From Cryptomeria japonica (Eukaryota > Streptophyta > Pinopsida > Cupressales > Cupressaceae): DNA of 64,000 nucleotides. The stretch spans positions 18,298,285-18,362,284 of the forward strand of contig NC_081413.1 of assembly GCF_030272615.1 (NCBI RefSeq). Reading direction: 5' to 3'. Below the pieces are notes generated by a model. The model saw only the letters and a program-made list of their open reading frames with translations, was not told where the DNA came from and did not search any database. Below are positions 34,808 through 48,047 of this stretch, one piece after another; position 1 is the stretch's first letter; each line of letters opens with the position of its first letter. Both the position numbers and the translations under genes were made by a program.

Positions 34808-37800
34808 TGTTGGGACATATAAAAATCATGCTAAATTTGGTGACCTAATGAGGCCTTGCTCTAAGGTTTTCTCTTTGTAGCTTTGTTTTATGTTAAGAGA
34901 AGTGCATTATTGTAATTTTTTTTGAACTTGAACCCTTGAACCTTTTTGGTTCAAGGTTCAAGGTTCAACTATTCCTATTGTGTGAGTCGCAACTTTGTAA
35001 AGTGAGGGCGTAAAAATTTAAAACCTGCAAACAAATTCTTTTGGCAAGTCTATTGCCAAATCCCCTACGTCACACCTGGGAAGCAAAGAAACTTCAACGC
35101 AGATGCAATCAGCCTGTGTAAGGCGTTTCTACTTGGGCGCCAAACTAGGTTTACAAAATAAATGAACTTTCAGGCATAAAACATTTATCCCACATTGGTC
35201 GCGCAAAGGAAATTTTTTGTATTTAAATACTTGGCCGCGCAGATCCTTAGTGTCAAAGCTTTCAGGATTTTGGCAAGTGGTCGATCAAGTAGGTGGTGGT
35301 CCCCCCATGTGCGTGTGCATCTCAGAGCAGCCTAATTTTGTAGCAAAAGGGGAAATTAAACAGCGGGCAGGTTGCAGAAAATCGGATGGCGGTCGCTATA
35401 CTGCAAGATGAAAGTGCTCGACTGTTAAAAGTTGTGGCTTGGCGACTGATGAGATGGCGGTCCAGGAGGTGTCAGAACAGATGGCAGTGATGACGCAACA
35501 GAACAGATGGTAGCTAAATGTCAAGCAGACCGTGGTTTCGATGGATCTCAAAGAGGACTCACCAAAGGCATCAGTTTCATCGACATAGAAGGTGTCGATA
35601 AAACTAAGGTTTCGATAAGACGTGAGAGCTATTTGTCGAATGCTCAGTTTGATTGACAAAGGGCACATCGAATCAATTTCAACTAGTTCCATAGAAAAGT
35701 GAAGGGATCAATGAAATTGCGGTTTTGATGAGACAAGAAAGTGGCTAGCCGAAGAGGAAGTTTGGCTGAAAGGATGATGCCGAACAAACCAAAGGAGGTG
35801 GTGGGTCCAGTGGAGATGACTTGGCGATTCAGGTGTGTCAAGTGCAAAACCAAAGGTTGACAAGTGGCAGGCCTGACTAGACAGGTGGAGTCTAAGAAGA
35901 TCTTAGAGTGAATCCAGAGATCCCAAGTGGTGACACCGTGGCATAGGCGAGAGCCATTCAAAGAAGCTAAAGGTTGAGCAGGTTAAAGAGATCACCAGTC
36001 GGGCGAGATAATATAATAGTTGTCACCATGTCATGATGTGAAAGTGCTCGCTGGCTATTCCATGCAACTTGGCGACAAAGCACATGCGCTAAAAGAGAGG
36101 GTAGCCCAAGCATTAAGGATCAAGTAGCTTGAGGGAAGATCTATGACTGTCGCTATACCGCCATGTGAAAGTGCCCGATGGTTATCACATGCGACATAGA
36201 AACTGACTAGGTGGCAGTTAAGGTGGCAGTCCAGGTGGTCTCGGGGTGAGTCAGGACGTACCATGTAGCGAGAGTATAAGAAAAATCAGGGTAGGCCCAA
36301 GTCCAGTGGCAAGTCCAAGGTGGTAGGTAGATAGATACAAGGGCAAGTCAGGATATGCCATCTGTTGGGCCCACCAGAAGAGAAAGTGATAGAGGGAGCC
36401 ACTCAGGCAAGGTAAGGGTCAGGCAAGTCAAGGCCGATCAACTGTGATCCAGGGAAGATCTATGGCTGTGTCGCAACAAAAATTTGCTCGATGGCTAGTA
36501 GCCGTGACTTGGCGACCAAGCGGTGGGGCCTGATGGAGAAGGAGAGCATTCTAGAGGAAATAAAGAACAAACAAGTTTAAGGAAGAAACAAAGAGCTTCA
36601 TTCCGACGGTGAACCTAGGCGGTGTTGAGGTGGCAAGATAAGAACCCCAGAATGAACTAGAAGGTGCCACATGGTGGAAATGCATAGCAGAAGTCTGTGC
36701 GGGAAATCCAAAGATTTAAAATATATTTTTTGACTGTAGTGAACAGGTAGAAAATTAAACTTCTGACCTGCAGAGGGATTAATGCGCCTAAGGGATTATT
36801 TTTTGCCTGATATAAAAGTGTTATATATCATTGGAAAGCTCTCGTTCCGAGGAATCTGATTCTGAAATCAAGTGTAACCCACAACAATTATTTTTGGGGT
36901 AGTTTCCTTAGGATCTTAGATTGGATTTTTCAGTCAAAGATATTGGATGTTCTGCAGGACAAGTTGTGTGAAACAGTTAATGCTGAAAGATAGGGTGGTT
37001 GCCATTGTCAGAGAATGAAATCTGATTTTGTCCTCCCTGCCTTCTTATTCGAGAGTCTTCTCGTTTAGTAAGGGTCCCCGATTTTTGTGAGCAAGGCTCC
37101 TGAATCTCGGTGTCCATTTTTTGAGTTTTTTCCCAAATTTGTACAGTGAATGTTCCTTTTCAAGCAATAGAGTATCTTCTTGCTATAAATGTTTTATGTT
37201 GCAGGTCACATATATGTAAGGCATATATATAGTTTATTGGATTGTCTCTAGGCCTTCTCTTATTTTCAATGAATCCAGTCTTCAAGGGAGTTTGGGTTTG
37301 TCCTCTCAAAGTGGGAGTGTAATGGGTGTTCTTAGGTACTCTTCAAGGAAGGGTTTAAATTCTATGAGCAATCATTTTGAATTCAGGATAATGTCTGGAT
37401 ATGTATGATTCTTTGTTTGAGTTTAGAATGTATTAATGTCAAGCATTAATATAGGGATAATCTTTTTCAATAAATTGGATTTGTAATAGAAGTTTCCATT
37501 TATAGTTTGATGTATGACTCCATGCCCTTGGATAAGGCACTGGTCTTGCAGATTCTGGGGATTCTTAGAGATTTTAAAATATCAAGTATCCATTTGGTTT
37601 CATGTTTGTAGTTTTAGATGTTCCATCTATCTCATGCTCCAATCTTGTTGAGATGTCAATGTAGATCTAGCCCATCCACAGTAACCTCCTTGTTGTTGAG
37701 CCCTGTGAGATTTATCTTCTTTTTTTGATGCCATATGTTTCTAACTAGTTGTATTTTATGCATCAAAGGGTGTCCCCCCAGGTCTTGCAGAACCTGAAGT

Positions 37801-37923
37801 GTAGGAGGAGCATTAGGATCCTATGTTAATGTTGTCCAAGCCCTGAAGCTTTTCATTGATTGAGATTGGCTATTTCATAGATATATTGCAAGTGTACTTG
37901 GGTTTCTCTTTTTGAGACCAACA
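34808..37923 (+). repeat. 3' LTR of element (b)
   Basis: It runs 3116 bp, TGTTGGGACATAT to TTTGAGACCAACA. It carries the TTGAACC hairpin at 34923-34968, an unoccupied insert-(c) site at 34898-34902, and, at about 35390-36490, several diverged copies of a GTCGCTATA...GATGAAAGTGCTCG module that occur fewer times in the 5' LTR. No clear polypurine tract precedes it (CAGAGCCAC). Confidence 0.8.
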
Positions 37924-38186
37924 ATCTTCAACAGTCTCAATATCATCAATGCTAATTATTTTAGTCTTTTCCTTTCTATCTGACTTCTTCTTTGGAATCA
38001 GAGGGGGGATCTCAATAGATTTTTTCCAGTAGTTGTTTGATCCAGTGAGTTCTTCATAAGTACCAAACTTAGTTTTAGTGAGATCTTCCTAAAATTTAAG
38101 AAGCTTATATGCATACATCATACACTCTTCAGCACTAATTTCATATCCAAATCCTGTTAGCCAGAACTTTCGAGGCAACACATTTT
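37924..38186 (-). pseudogene. Third-frame ORF of the SIRE-like element, middle part
   Basis: The minus translation reads NVLPRKFWLTGFGYEISAEE, then YKLLKF, one stop, LTKTKFGTYEELTGSNNYW and a basic stretch with PKKKSDRKEKTK. It is cut at one side by element (b) (ATCTT) and at the other by the solo LTR at 38187. The protein is unknown. Confidence 0.5.
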
Positions 38187-38911
38187 TGTAGACACCTAAA
38201 ATTGTCCTGGCCTGATTAAATAAATATTTTGATTTATTTACTTATTTTATCCTAAGTTTTCTATTAAATAAATAATGTTTATTTATTTAATTAATTCACT
38301 AATCCTCTTCTAGTCTTTCCCTATTTAAATAAATATTTTTATTTATTTAAATTATTCTTTCCCTAAATTAATAAATATTTTATTTATTTAATTAGTCCCA
38401 CTTCTTCTATTAATTAAATAAATATTTAATTAATTCATTCATTCATTAGCTTTTCCCCTCCATGACACTTGTCATTCATCTCTTAATTCACCTTTAAGCA
38501 CCTCTCTAATATTTTCTTATTTTTATACCTACCCTCTAATCTAAGCTGACCATTTATCCCTCCACCTCTTAGTCCTAACCCTCCATTTCTAGGATACTCT
38601 CTGTAAAAGAGGATCATTTTATCTGTATCAATCCCTAATAAGCGATCAATCACTCAATTGACTACATAGCCAAAATTCGTTATTTATTGAGGTCTTGTGC
38701 ACAAATAAATCTGAGAGCAACCATAATTAAGAAAGATCAATTGAGATCAAACCTTAATGAGAATGTGAATGGTATAATCTTTCATACTTTTTGTTTTACA
38801 TGTTTTAGGTTCTTCATTGGTGTATAGTGAATTTCATTGTATAACTAGGGTTTTATGTGATTGAATCTCTGTATGTTTTACAATTTTTTAATCTTCCAAT
38901 TCCATAGCACA
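38187..38911 (+). repeat. 725-bp solo LTR, TGTAGACACC type
   Basis: It starts TGTAGACACCTAAAATTGTC and ends TTCCATAGCACA. CATTTT flanks it at 38181-38186 and 38912-38917 (six matching bases). It is AT-rich with ATTTATTTAATTA repeats and is non-coding. It shares its opening with the fragment at 1275. It interrupts the third frame of the SIRE-like element. Confidence 0.7.
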
Positions 38912-39570
38912 CATTTTACATGAAACAATGATATGCATCAACAAAAAATGTAATGATATCCATGTACATCTCAACACATCTTTTTGGGATCATAGAAATA
39001 CTCTTTGCATGCCCTATCCTTTTCATTCAAATTATCCAAATATATTTTGATTTGATTTCGTAAGATTAAGTTCTCATCCTAAAGAACATTCTCCTTCATT
39101 TGTAATGAATTTAAAAAGTATAATACCATGCATACAATCAATGATCCAAAATGAAAAAATAAACCATCATTCTTTGTCATCGTGATATTGTTCAATACTT
39201 GTTATTTCAATAGTTCACATAAATCATAGTTCGGTCCTATCTTAGTTATATGATTATAAGCAATATATATTGCAATAGTAGATGTAGAACCTTCTATGTT
39301 CTAAAAGTAAATCTTATAGGTAATACCCATAGCAGCATATATTACCAAAGAGTCTGTAATGGTGTCAATTCGTAGATCTCTTTGATTCGAAGTCCCAACA
39401 ATCAATCTTTCAACTTCTTTATTTCTTATTGTCTTCATCACAGGTACGGTTCCATTCTAGTAACCACCTTTAGGGTTTCCTTTGGGATCTGATGCAGTCT
39501 ATCCAACCAAATGCAGACATTGTGAATTCTACTCAACACAATCTTGACAAATTCTTCATCAACTTGTTCG
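38912..39570 (-). pseudogene. Third-frame ORF of the SIRE-like element, N-terminal part
   Basis: The minus translation, with stops and one frame change near 39450, gives EQVDEEFVKIVLSRIHNVCI, RNKEVERLIVGTSNQRDLRI, DTITDSLVIYAAMGITYKIY and a helical stretch with YLDNLNEKDRACKEYFYD. It leads into 38186 once the solo LTR is removed. The function is unknown. The upstream side is lost in the fold-back element. Confidence 0.5.
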
Positions 39571-40086
39571 GGTTTTGATAGATCCAGATCAAATACAAAT
39601 TAACAATTATATGCAGATACAAACACAAAAGATGAAGAAAAATGCATAACACAGAGATTTAACGTGGTTCACCTAAGATGGGTTGCATCCACAAAACATA
39701 GTCATCCAATCTTTTCTTATTATCTAGTAAATCATTACAACTCCATTACAATGCCCTTTTACATTCCAATCACTTATAACAAACAATTTTTAGGACAACA
39801 TTCAAAGTCGGTTATTTTTAGGGTTTTTTTCAATGTCGATTTTTTTCAACAAAAAAAAATTCTTCGGGAGTTGTGCCCCCAAACCCACTCGAAGATTGAT
39901 GTACACTCAATATGTTCATGAAGGTAGTCCCATAAGAGGAGCTAAGGAAAAAAAAAATTGTCATTTTAAAAAAAAAAACCCTAAAAATAATTGACTTTGA
40001 GTGTTGCCCTAAAAATTGCTTGTTATAAGCGGTTGGAATGTAAAAGGGTATTGTAATGGTGTTGTACTAATTTACTGGATAATAAG

Positions 40087-41716
40087 TGTAACGTCATAAA
40101 TTGTACGCACTTGCTAAAGCAGTACAATTTAACACCTAGTTTAGCACCCGCCTTGGCGCAGTTGCACTTTGCATGGCATTTTTCCTTTAGCACTTAATTA
40201 ATCGAATTAATTAGGTCTAAAGGTTCTATTTCACCATTTTCCACATCACAAAGTCGGGCCCTTTCATTAAAGCGTGCCCCTTTCATTTTATTCCTCCAAT
40301 ACATCACTTAATCAAAAACCCTAATTAGGCCCTATTCTGAGCTTGGGGGCTTGATTTCGGGGGTCAAAACATCTCGAAATCACCTGTAACTTCGGGATTC
40401 TCTCTAAAATCATCATATCTGACGATCCTGAAAATTTGGTGAAAAGTTGTCGGGACCGTGGCGCCCGGAGTGCACACGGTCCCGGACATTTTTCCCAAAA
40501 TTTTAGGAGCGCGATCCAATCATAAAATAAAGCTTAACCCCAAGAAATTGGCGGGATATCCAATCTCTAGGTCGGCCAAAAGACGAAATTGCGACCTAGG
40601 GTTTCATACATAAGAGCTCTCTTTCTTCATTTGAAGGGATCGGATTTTTGTTTTCAGGAACTTCATATGCAGCGAAAGAGCAGATCTTTGAAGACTTCAA
40701 CAACATTCAACATCCTTCTATCAAGCATCTATCAAATTCATTCATCCACTTAGGGCTTGGAAGACATTGAAGAACAATAGGAGATTACCGACTGAAGATT
40801 GGCTTGTACTCCTCTCTTGAGGGTTGGGTATGATTTCATGTTGTTTTCATGTCATTACGTAAGCTTCAATACATCATTTATTCATTCTTTAGATCACTTT
40901 GCATCTTGATTTAGAGCATTTACGTTATCATTTACAAGCAATTAGGGTTTACTTTCTAGGTTGCTCTAGTTTGCTTTCTTGCATTTTAGGACCTTGCACA
41001 CACACTAGGTCTGCACACACAATACATTTTACAAAACAACTTGGCTATTCGTGGAGGTGGAAATCGCCGAAGCGGGGGTTTGACTAAGGCAAAACCCTAT
41101 ATAGCCGCCCATACACCCTTTTTCAGATACCATTGCAGGTTTCGGGATTCGGACGACGCCGCGGGATACAGATCCGGAGAGAGAAGGTCGAGACAGCACT
41201 CTGTATCAAATTGCAGAGCAGAAGACTAGGACAGGGGCGTTGGGCGCCCTAGTCCCTGGGACAGAGGCGCTGGACGCCCTAGTCCTCTGGACAGACAGCT
41301 TTCAGAAAGCTTTCCGACAGTGTTCCAGAGTGCAGAACAGCAGTTTCCGGTGCAGTTTTCAGGACAGTGGCGCCCGCGCCCCCGTCTCGCACATTTTCAG
41401 TCCGATTTTGACTCCGGGTACACATCTGCATTCTTATTTCATCCTTGTATTTACAGCTATTCATTGTTTAATCTCAATTCTGCAATCTTGTTATTAGTTC
41501 ATACTTGCATTTTGGGATTAGGGTTTGAACTTGCATTACTTGATCTTACAATTTCAACAAGGGAATAGAAATCCTAATAGATATCCCGTGGCTCTCTCTT
41601 TCACAAAAAGAAGTAGCCAATTGTGCGATATCTCTAGGCTCTTTCGTATTCCGTAATGTGTGTCAAAAGGTAGGATTAGGGCATGATTAACCTAGTCTCG
41701 CTTTTTCCCCCACACA
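40087..41716 (+). repeat. 5' LTR of the Tat gypsy element
   Basis: It is 1630 bp. It contains a perfect 10-bp stem (CGGGACCGTG 40451-40460 with CACGGTCCCG 40475-40484) and two 32-bp GC-rich repeat units near 41228-41290 (ACAGGGGCGTTGGGCGCCCT, ACAGAGGCGCTGGACGCCCT). The open frames inside are present in both LTRs but lack a recognisable product. Confidence 0.95.
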
Positions 41717-41719
41717 TTT

Positions 41720-41738
41720 TGGTGAACCCGACGTGAAT
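41720..41738 (+). other. Primer-binding site of the Tat element
   Basis: TGGTGAACCCGACGTGAAT lies three bases after the LTR end CACACA. I do not assign the tRNA. Related words occur at 61014 and 61162. Confidence 0.7.
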
Positions 41739-41889
41739 CTATCATTGCTTCCTCTTGCATTGCATTTGTTAGATCTAGATCTAGATTTAGTGTGTTTTCA
41801 TTTCATTTTCATTAAAAAGGAAAAGAAAAAAGAAAAAAAAAGTGTGTTTCTTTGCATTGGGTATTTAAGTTTTGTGCAATCTTTTCAAA

Positions 41890-44800
41890 ATGTCAGATTT
41901 TTATTTGCAAAATGTTCATGCTTTCGATGATTATTATGAGTATAGCCAAGATGAATTAGATGAAGCTTTAGATGAGTTTTTGAACCCTAAAGATGCCAAA
42001 CCTTCATTTTACCAAAAACTCATAAACCTTGTTACTATGCCATTTCGTTGTGATGAGAAAGATAAGTTGAATGAGTCCTCTCAAGGGTACATTCCTATCA
42101 ACTCTTCCACTAAATCTAGTAACATGGTTGTTTTCAACAATCCCCTCTATGAGGAGATGTCTCCTTTTGAATCAAAAGATAAACCTTTTAATAGATATGA
42201 TCATGCTTTGTTGGATGATGCTCTTGATGACTTTGTGGCTTTATCGAAATCTCTAAACAAAAACAAGACTTCTAAATTAGTTAACATGATAAACTTGAAT
42301 GAGCATAAAAAGCCTCTCTTTGAAGTCCAAGGAGCTTATCCTTCTCCCACCTTTCAAGGTCCTAAGACACCTCTCCTTACTATCCAAGGAGGGTATGATC
42401 ATGATTCCTTTCGTACTCTGAATAAACCAATCATCACGGTGCAAGGAAGAAAACCTATAAGTCCTTATAATTATGCCAAGCAAATAACTAGAGAGAGTTA
42501 TCATGCGGTTGCCCATACTTATCATACCAGAAATAATAGGCAACCTAGTCCTCCTCCTGTTATCCCAGTTTCCCTTCCGAATCCTCAACCGATTCTTCCA
42601 CAAGCTCCCCGTATTTCGCAAGTTCTTAGTAAGGAATATGATCTCGTAGAACAACTTAAAGCTACCCCTGCTAAGATATCCCTTTGGGATTTGATTCAAA
42701 CTTCTTCCGCTCATCATGGAATGTTACAAGATGCCTTGAGAGATTTGAATGTTCCTCCACCAAATACATCTAGTAATATAGCATCTTTGGTTAACTCTGT
42801 GATGAATCCTAAAGCTCAAATTGTGTTTACCCAAGATGAGTTGCCTACTAGTGAAATCCAACATCAATATGATCCCTTGATGATTGTGGTTATCATGAAA
42901 GACACTGCTATAAGGCGAACACTAGTAGATAATGGCTCTGGTCTTAATGTGTGTAGCATTAATCTTTTGCATAAGATGAATGTGGATACATCCTTAATTG
43001 AACCGGACTCTCGTCCTATTCGAGGCTTTGATAATGTGGCTAAAACTTCATTAGGTACTATCACCTTACCCATCACAGTGGGGCCTGTTACTTTGCCTAC
43101 ACCTATCCATGTTATGTCGGGAAATCTAACGTACAACTTGCTACTAGGGAGACCTTGGATTCACAGTATGCAAGTTGTCCCTTCTACATTGCATAGACAA
43201 GTTAAATTTATTTATAACAATAAGACATATACCTTGATAGGTGATACTAATTTTCAAGCTTGCTTGCAAACATCCACTTCTAAGGGGGGTTCTTCTAAGC
43301 CGTCCTCATCTAGTGATGAATCTTTAAATAAGATACCTATCGGTGAATCCTCGCTCTCCGATGATCAAAATTCTTTGGATGAGTCTGGAGCTCTTGGAGA
43401 AGATTCTTCTCGACTTGAAACTACACATAAGAAGGATTTTGATCCTAGGAAGATCCTCGAAGACGATGATTGGGGATCCCTTGATTTTAATCCTACCTTT
43501 GTGGGTGAATATAAGGTTCCTTCTAAAGAGCTTAAAGTTGAAAAGAAGGAAGAAGCTAAAAATCAATCAATCTTACCCAAACCTATGAGTAATAATTTTG
43601 TGGCCGCTTCTCAAACATCTTCTTCTCACACGTCTAATTATAAAGAGTTTGATTCTTTGTCTTATGAAAAACCACCTTCTCTTCCTGAAATGGCTTATCG
43701 TTATGGTCGTGGTTTTCACATCTTTGCTAAGCATGGGTATCATGGAAATGGTTGCGGTGCTCATGAACAAGGGATAAAAGTTCCTCTAGAGACTAATTTT
43801 CATAGTTATGCCTTTGGACTTGGCTATAATCCCTGCAAGAGCACTAAAGCTTCTAAAAGACCATGCATTAGTGTTAATGTTATTTCTACTTCTCTATCAA
43901 TACAACACCCCGAGTACATTGATGGGGATCCTTCGTGTGCTTGTGCTTTTGACGTTTTCCCTACCGATGACGCTTTAGCTGAATTTTTAGGAGCATATGA
44001 CACTCTTCCTTGTTATCATCACAATAGGGGACTCCCTTATTGTTTGAACACTGAAGCCTACTTTGGAAAAGAGACGGATAATGATGAGATTGTGAAAGAA
44101 TTCCCTCAGCTAAAGGATACTCCTCAACAAAGCAATCTTCTCATAAGTGACACCACTGATGTTAAGATGGACCCTTGCAATAAAGAGAAAGTTATTAAAA
44201 TTGGAAAATGTTTGGATGGAGAGGAACAAAAACAATATGAAGATTTATTGCATGAATTCCCTGAGATATTTGCTTGGACATACTCTGACATGCCTGGTAT
44301 AGATCCTAAGATTGTTACTCATAACATTGTCTTAGTTCCTGATGCTAAGCCTGTGAAACAAAAGATTCGAAAAATGAATCCTAAGGTAGCTTTGCTTGTT
44401 AAGGTTGAGATTGAAAAGTTATTGGAGGCTGGATTTATCCGCCCTATTGACTATTCCCCATGGATTTCAAATATTGTCGCCGTGGCTAAACCAGATAACA
44501 AAATAAGAATGTGTACCGACTTTCGGGATCTAAATAAGGCTTCTTTAAAAGATGATTTTCCTCTTCCAAACATTGACATGATAGTTGATTCTACGGTAGG
44601 ACATGCCTTGTTATCCTTCATGGATGGTTTTTCAGGATACAATCAAATTTTTATTAACCCTCAAGATCAATTCAAAACCGCTTTCACTACTCCCTGGGGT
44701 ACATTTTGTTGGATAATGATGCCTTTTGGACTTAAAAATGCCGGTGCAACCTATCAACGAGTGATGACCCTTATCTTTCATGATTATATGCATAAGATTT

Positions 44801-47436
44801 TAGAGGATTATGTTGATGACATTTTAGCCAAATCCTTTCTTCGCATGGATCATATTAAAATCCTTCATCAAATCTTTGAAAGGATTCGTAAATATCACAT
44901 GCGCTTGAATCCCCGAAAATGTGTTTTTGGTGTGGATAGTGGAAAAATATTAGGATTCATAGTTTCGTATCGTGGGATTGAGGTGGATACTAAGAAAATA
45001 GATGCTATTGTCAACATGCCACCTCCTAGAAATGTGTCTCAACTTAAAAGCTTACAAGGAAAGATTCAAGCTATTCGTAGGTTCGTGTCTCAACTTGCGG
45101 ATCGTACCTTTCCTTTTACTCAACTTCTTAAAAAGGATATCACTTTTCAATGGAATGAGGATTGTCAGCAAGCATTTGAAGATTTAAAAGTGTATTTGGC
45201 TAGTCCTCCTATTTTTCAACCTGCCGAACCTTCTAAACCCTTCCTTCTGTATACATCTGCTTCCTCTCATGCTCTCACAGCATTGTTGGCACAACATGAT
45301 AAAGATGGTAAGGAGTGTCTGGTTTATTATATAAGTCGTACCTTACTCGATTATGAGAACCGATATTCTGTGATAGAAAAACAATGCTTGGCCTTGGTGT
45401 TTGCGACTCAGAAATTGAGACATTATCTCTTAAATTCAGAAGTCCACGTCATGATAAAGTTTGATCCGTTGAAGCATCTTTTCTCTAAAACTGATTTATC
45501 AGGACGCCTAGCTAAGTGGGTTATGATGTTAACTAAATTTGACCTTAAATTTGTTTCACAAAGAGCAATTAAAGGGCAAGCGTTGACCGATCACCTAGCT
45601 AAGGCCCCTTCACCTTTCTCCTTCCCTAACCCTGAGTCTTTTCCTAACGACTTCATTCTTTCTATAGAGAAAGATGAAACTTGGGAGTTATACTTTGATG
45701 GCTCTAAGTGTCGTATGGGATCGGGGGCAGGTGTTGTTCTGATTTCTCCTACAAAGAAACCTATTCCCTTATCCTATCGTCTAAATTTCCTGTGTACCAA
45801 TAACATTGCTGAGTATGAGGCTCTTATAGCAGGAATAAAAGGAGCCTTAGCTCTGAATATAAAACACATACATATCTATGGAGATTCGCAATTGATTATA
45901 AGACAAGTAACAGGAATATATCAAGCAAAACAAGACAAATTATCACAATATAAAGACCTTGCTACCTCTTTATTACAAAATTTTGATTCTTATACTATGG
46001 AACCCGTTCCTTGAAAAGATAATCGACATGCGGATGCAATGGCATGTGTGGCTTCTCTGGTATCTTTAGAGGACCCTGTGGTCAATCTTATATTCATTAT
46101 TCACAACCTTATTTCTCCAGCTATTGTAGACGATTCTAGCTTGGTAACATGTTGTGATTTTATAGACTCAGATGAATGGTACTCGCATATCGTAAGATAT
46201 TTGACCGATGGTACCTTTCCTGATTCCGCTAATAGGAACACTAGGGCTAGAATCCGCAAGCTGTCTGCTAGGTATATCATTCTTTCTAATGTCCTTTACC
46301 GAAGGGGTTATGATGGTCTTCTCCTTCGTTGTCTTAACAAGTCGGAAATCCCTGTTGCTCTTGAAGAGGCACATTCAGGTGCCTGTGGGGGGCATTTTGG
46401 GGGCAAATCCTTGGTTCATAGATTGCTTCGTATGGGATACTATTGGCAAACTATGCAGAAGGATTCCTTTTCATTTGTTAAAAAATGTCATCAATGTCAA
46501 CAACACAATAATCTGATTCATGCTCCTGCCCAAGAACTTCGTTCTCAAGTAGCTTATTGGCCTTTCTCCGCATGGGGTTTGGATCTCATTGGTAAAATCT
46601 CTCCTCCTTCATCTCAAGGACACACCTTCATTATAACCGCAATAGATTACTTTACGAAGTGGGTAGAAGCTATTCCCCTTCGCTCTACTACTGCTGAAGT
46701 AATTTGTCAATTTCTTCTAGAAAACATCATTTCTCGATTCGGGATACCTTCTACTATAATCTCAGATAATGGGACATCATTTAAGAACAAGGACGTGAAG
46801 AAATTCCTCGAGAAGTATCATATCAAACATCAATTTTCTACACCATACTATCCTCAGTCAAATGGTCAAGCTGAATCATCCAATAAGATAATTGAACAAA
46901 TTCTTCGCAAAACCGTGAATAAGCATGGTAAGGATTGGAGTAACCAGCTAATCTATGCTCTTTGGGCTTACCGAACGAGTGTATGAATTGCCACAAGAAC
47001 TACTCCTTATAATCTTGTTTATGGTGCTGACGCTATTATGCCTTTAGAGCTAGAGATTCCATCACTTAGGGTTTCTCTCAAAGGTATAGTAGATGATGAC
47101 TCTTATAGAGAACAATGACTTCAACAGCTTGAGATGCTTGATGAACAGCGTATAAACGCTCTTGAGCATATTCAAGCGTATCACAAAACTCTACAACGAA
47201 GCTATAATGATAAGGTTATTCAACGTTCCTTCTCAGGAGGTGACTTAGTCCTCTATGAGAATCAGCGCAATGTGAATGCCTTACCTATAGAAAAGGGAAA
47301 ATTCAGTCCTAATTGGCTTGGACCATACATCGTTATTGAGGATTATGGATCAGGTGCTTACAAAATAGCGGATGTAGACGGTACGCCTCTTAAAGAACCT
47401 ATAAATGCTATGCACTTGCGTAGATATTATGCTTAA
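41890..47436 (+). pseudogene. Tat gypsy polyprotein with three in-frame TGAs
   Basis: ATG at 41890 (MSDFYLQNVHAFDDYYEYSQ). Residues 1-300 lack any capsid or zinc-knuckle motif and hold a repeated P-x-x-x-VQG phrase. Protease is near 347 (LVDNGSGLNVCS). A G-patch-like stretch near 600-650 (YRYGRGFHIFAKHG, FGLGYNP) is followed by reverse transcriptase (IRMCTDFRDLNKASLKDDFP; YVDD at 44809-44820). RNase H (FLLYTSASSHALTALLAQHD), a second RNase H (WELYFDGSKCRMGSGAGVVL, IHIYGDSQLIIRQV), an HHCC integrase (HSGACGGHFGG, CHQCQQ) with WGLD, SDNGTSF and GQAESSN, and a GPY-like tail (GPYIVIEDYGSGAYKI) complete it. TGA stops at 46012, 46984 and 47116 break one frame. The catalytic residues I can place are retained. 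Confidence 0.95.
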
Positions 47437-47949
47437 TTCTTCATTCCTTATTTATCTTCTTTTCAGTTCTTCAACATTGGATAATATGTTAGTGTCTCTT
47501 AATTAAAGCAAAATAGAATTAAATGTTATGTTGTTTAATCTATATTGCTTCGTTCCTGACAAGCGTGTCTTCTTACTTTATGGTTTGTCTTGAATTCATT
47601 TATGTAAATTGTGAAAGATTTACATTCCATTATGCTAACATATTATACAGTGTCTTTATGTGTTAAGTAGAGTCGTATCATGTTGTGTTTAAGTTCAGAA
47701 TTAAATCACATTAGTTATATGATTCTTAGACTTAATGCATATGTCTTCCTTATCATCAATGTAGTACTTGATTAAATATTTAATTAAGTCACACATGTAT
47801 CAATTTAATCATGGAGCATTGAGAAATCAATCACATGGAAATTAAATTCTGAACATACATGTACATTTACCAAATGTATTAGATTTAATCAAAGCAAAAT
47901 ATACATTGTTTTAAGCATTAAAGATAACACATTTGAGACAAAAGAGAAG

Positions 47950-47987
<38 letters not shown>

Positions 47988-48047
47988 GATCGTATACAAA
48001 TATAGGTCACTATACATCCAAAATGTGACCTCTCCTACATCATAAAA
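47437..48047. other. Spacer between pol and the antisense gene, with (TA)n(TG)n
   Basis: AT-rich and without a gene. A microsatellite of about 12 TA steps running into TGTGTGTG lies at 47954-47987. Confidence 0.7.

Larger units (their letters stand above)
24103..37923 (+). mobile_element. Element (b): 13.8-kb non-autonomous LTR retrotransposon
   Basis: It starts TGTTGGGACC, ends GAGACCAACA, and is flanked by ATCTT at 24098-24102 and 37924-37928. LTRs are 24103-32308 (including insert c) and 34808-37923. The internal 2.5 kb has a primer-binding site, one acidic ORF, and no protease, integrase or reverse transcriptase. It must have used enzymes from another element, as large retrotransposon derivatives (LARDs) do. 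The target was the third frame of the SIRE-like element. Confidence 0.85.

Noticed and set aside
42277-42717. Minus-strand frames within the Tat pol region
   Set aside because: Shadow frames of a strong plus-strand polyprotein without independent motifs.
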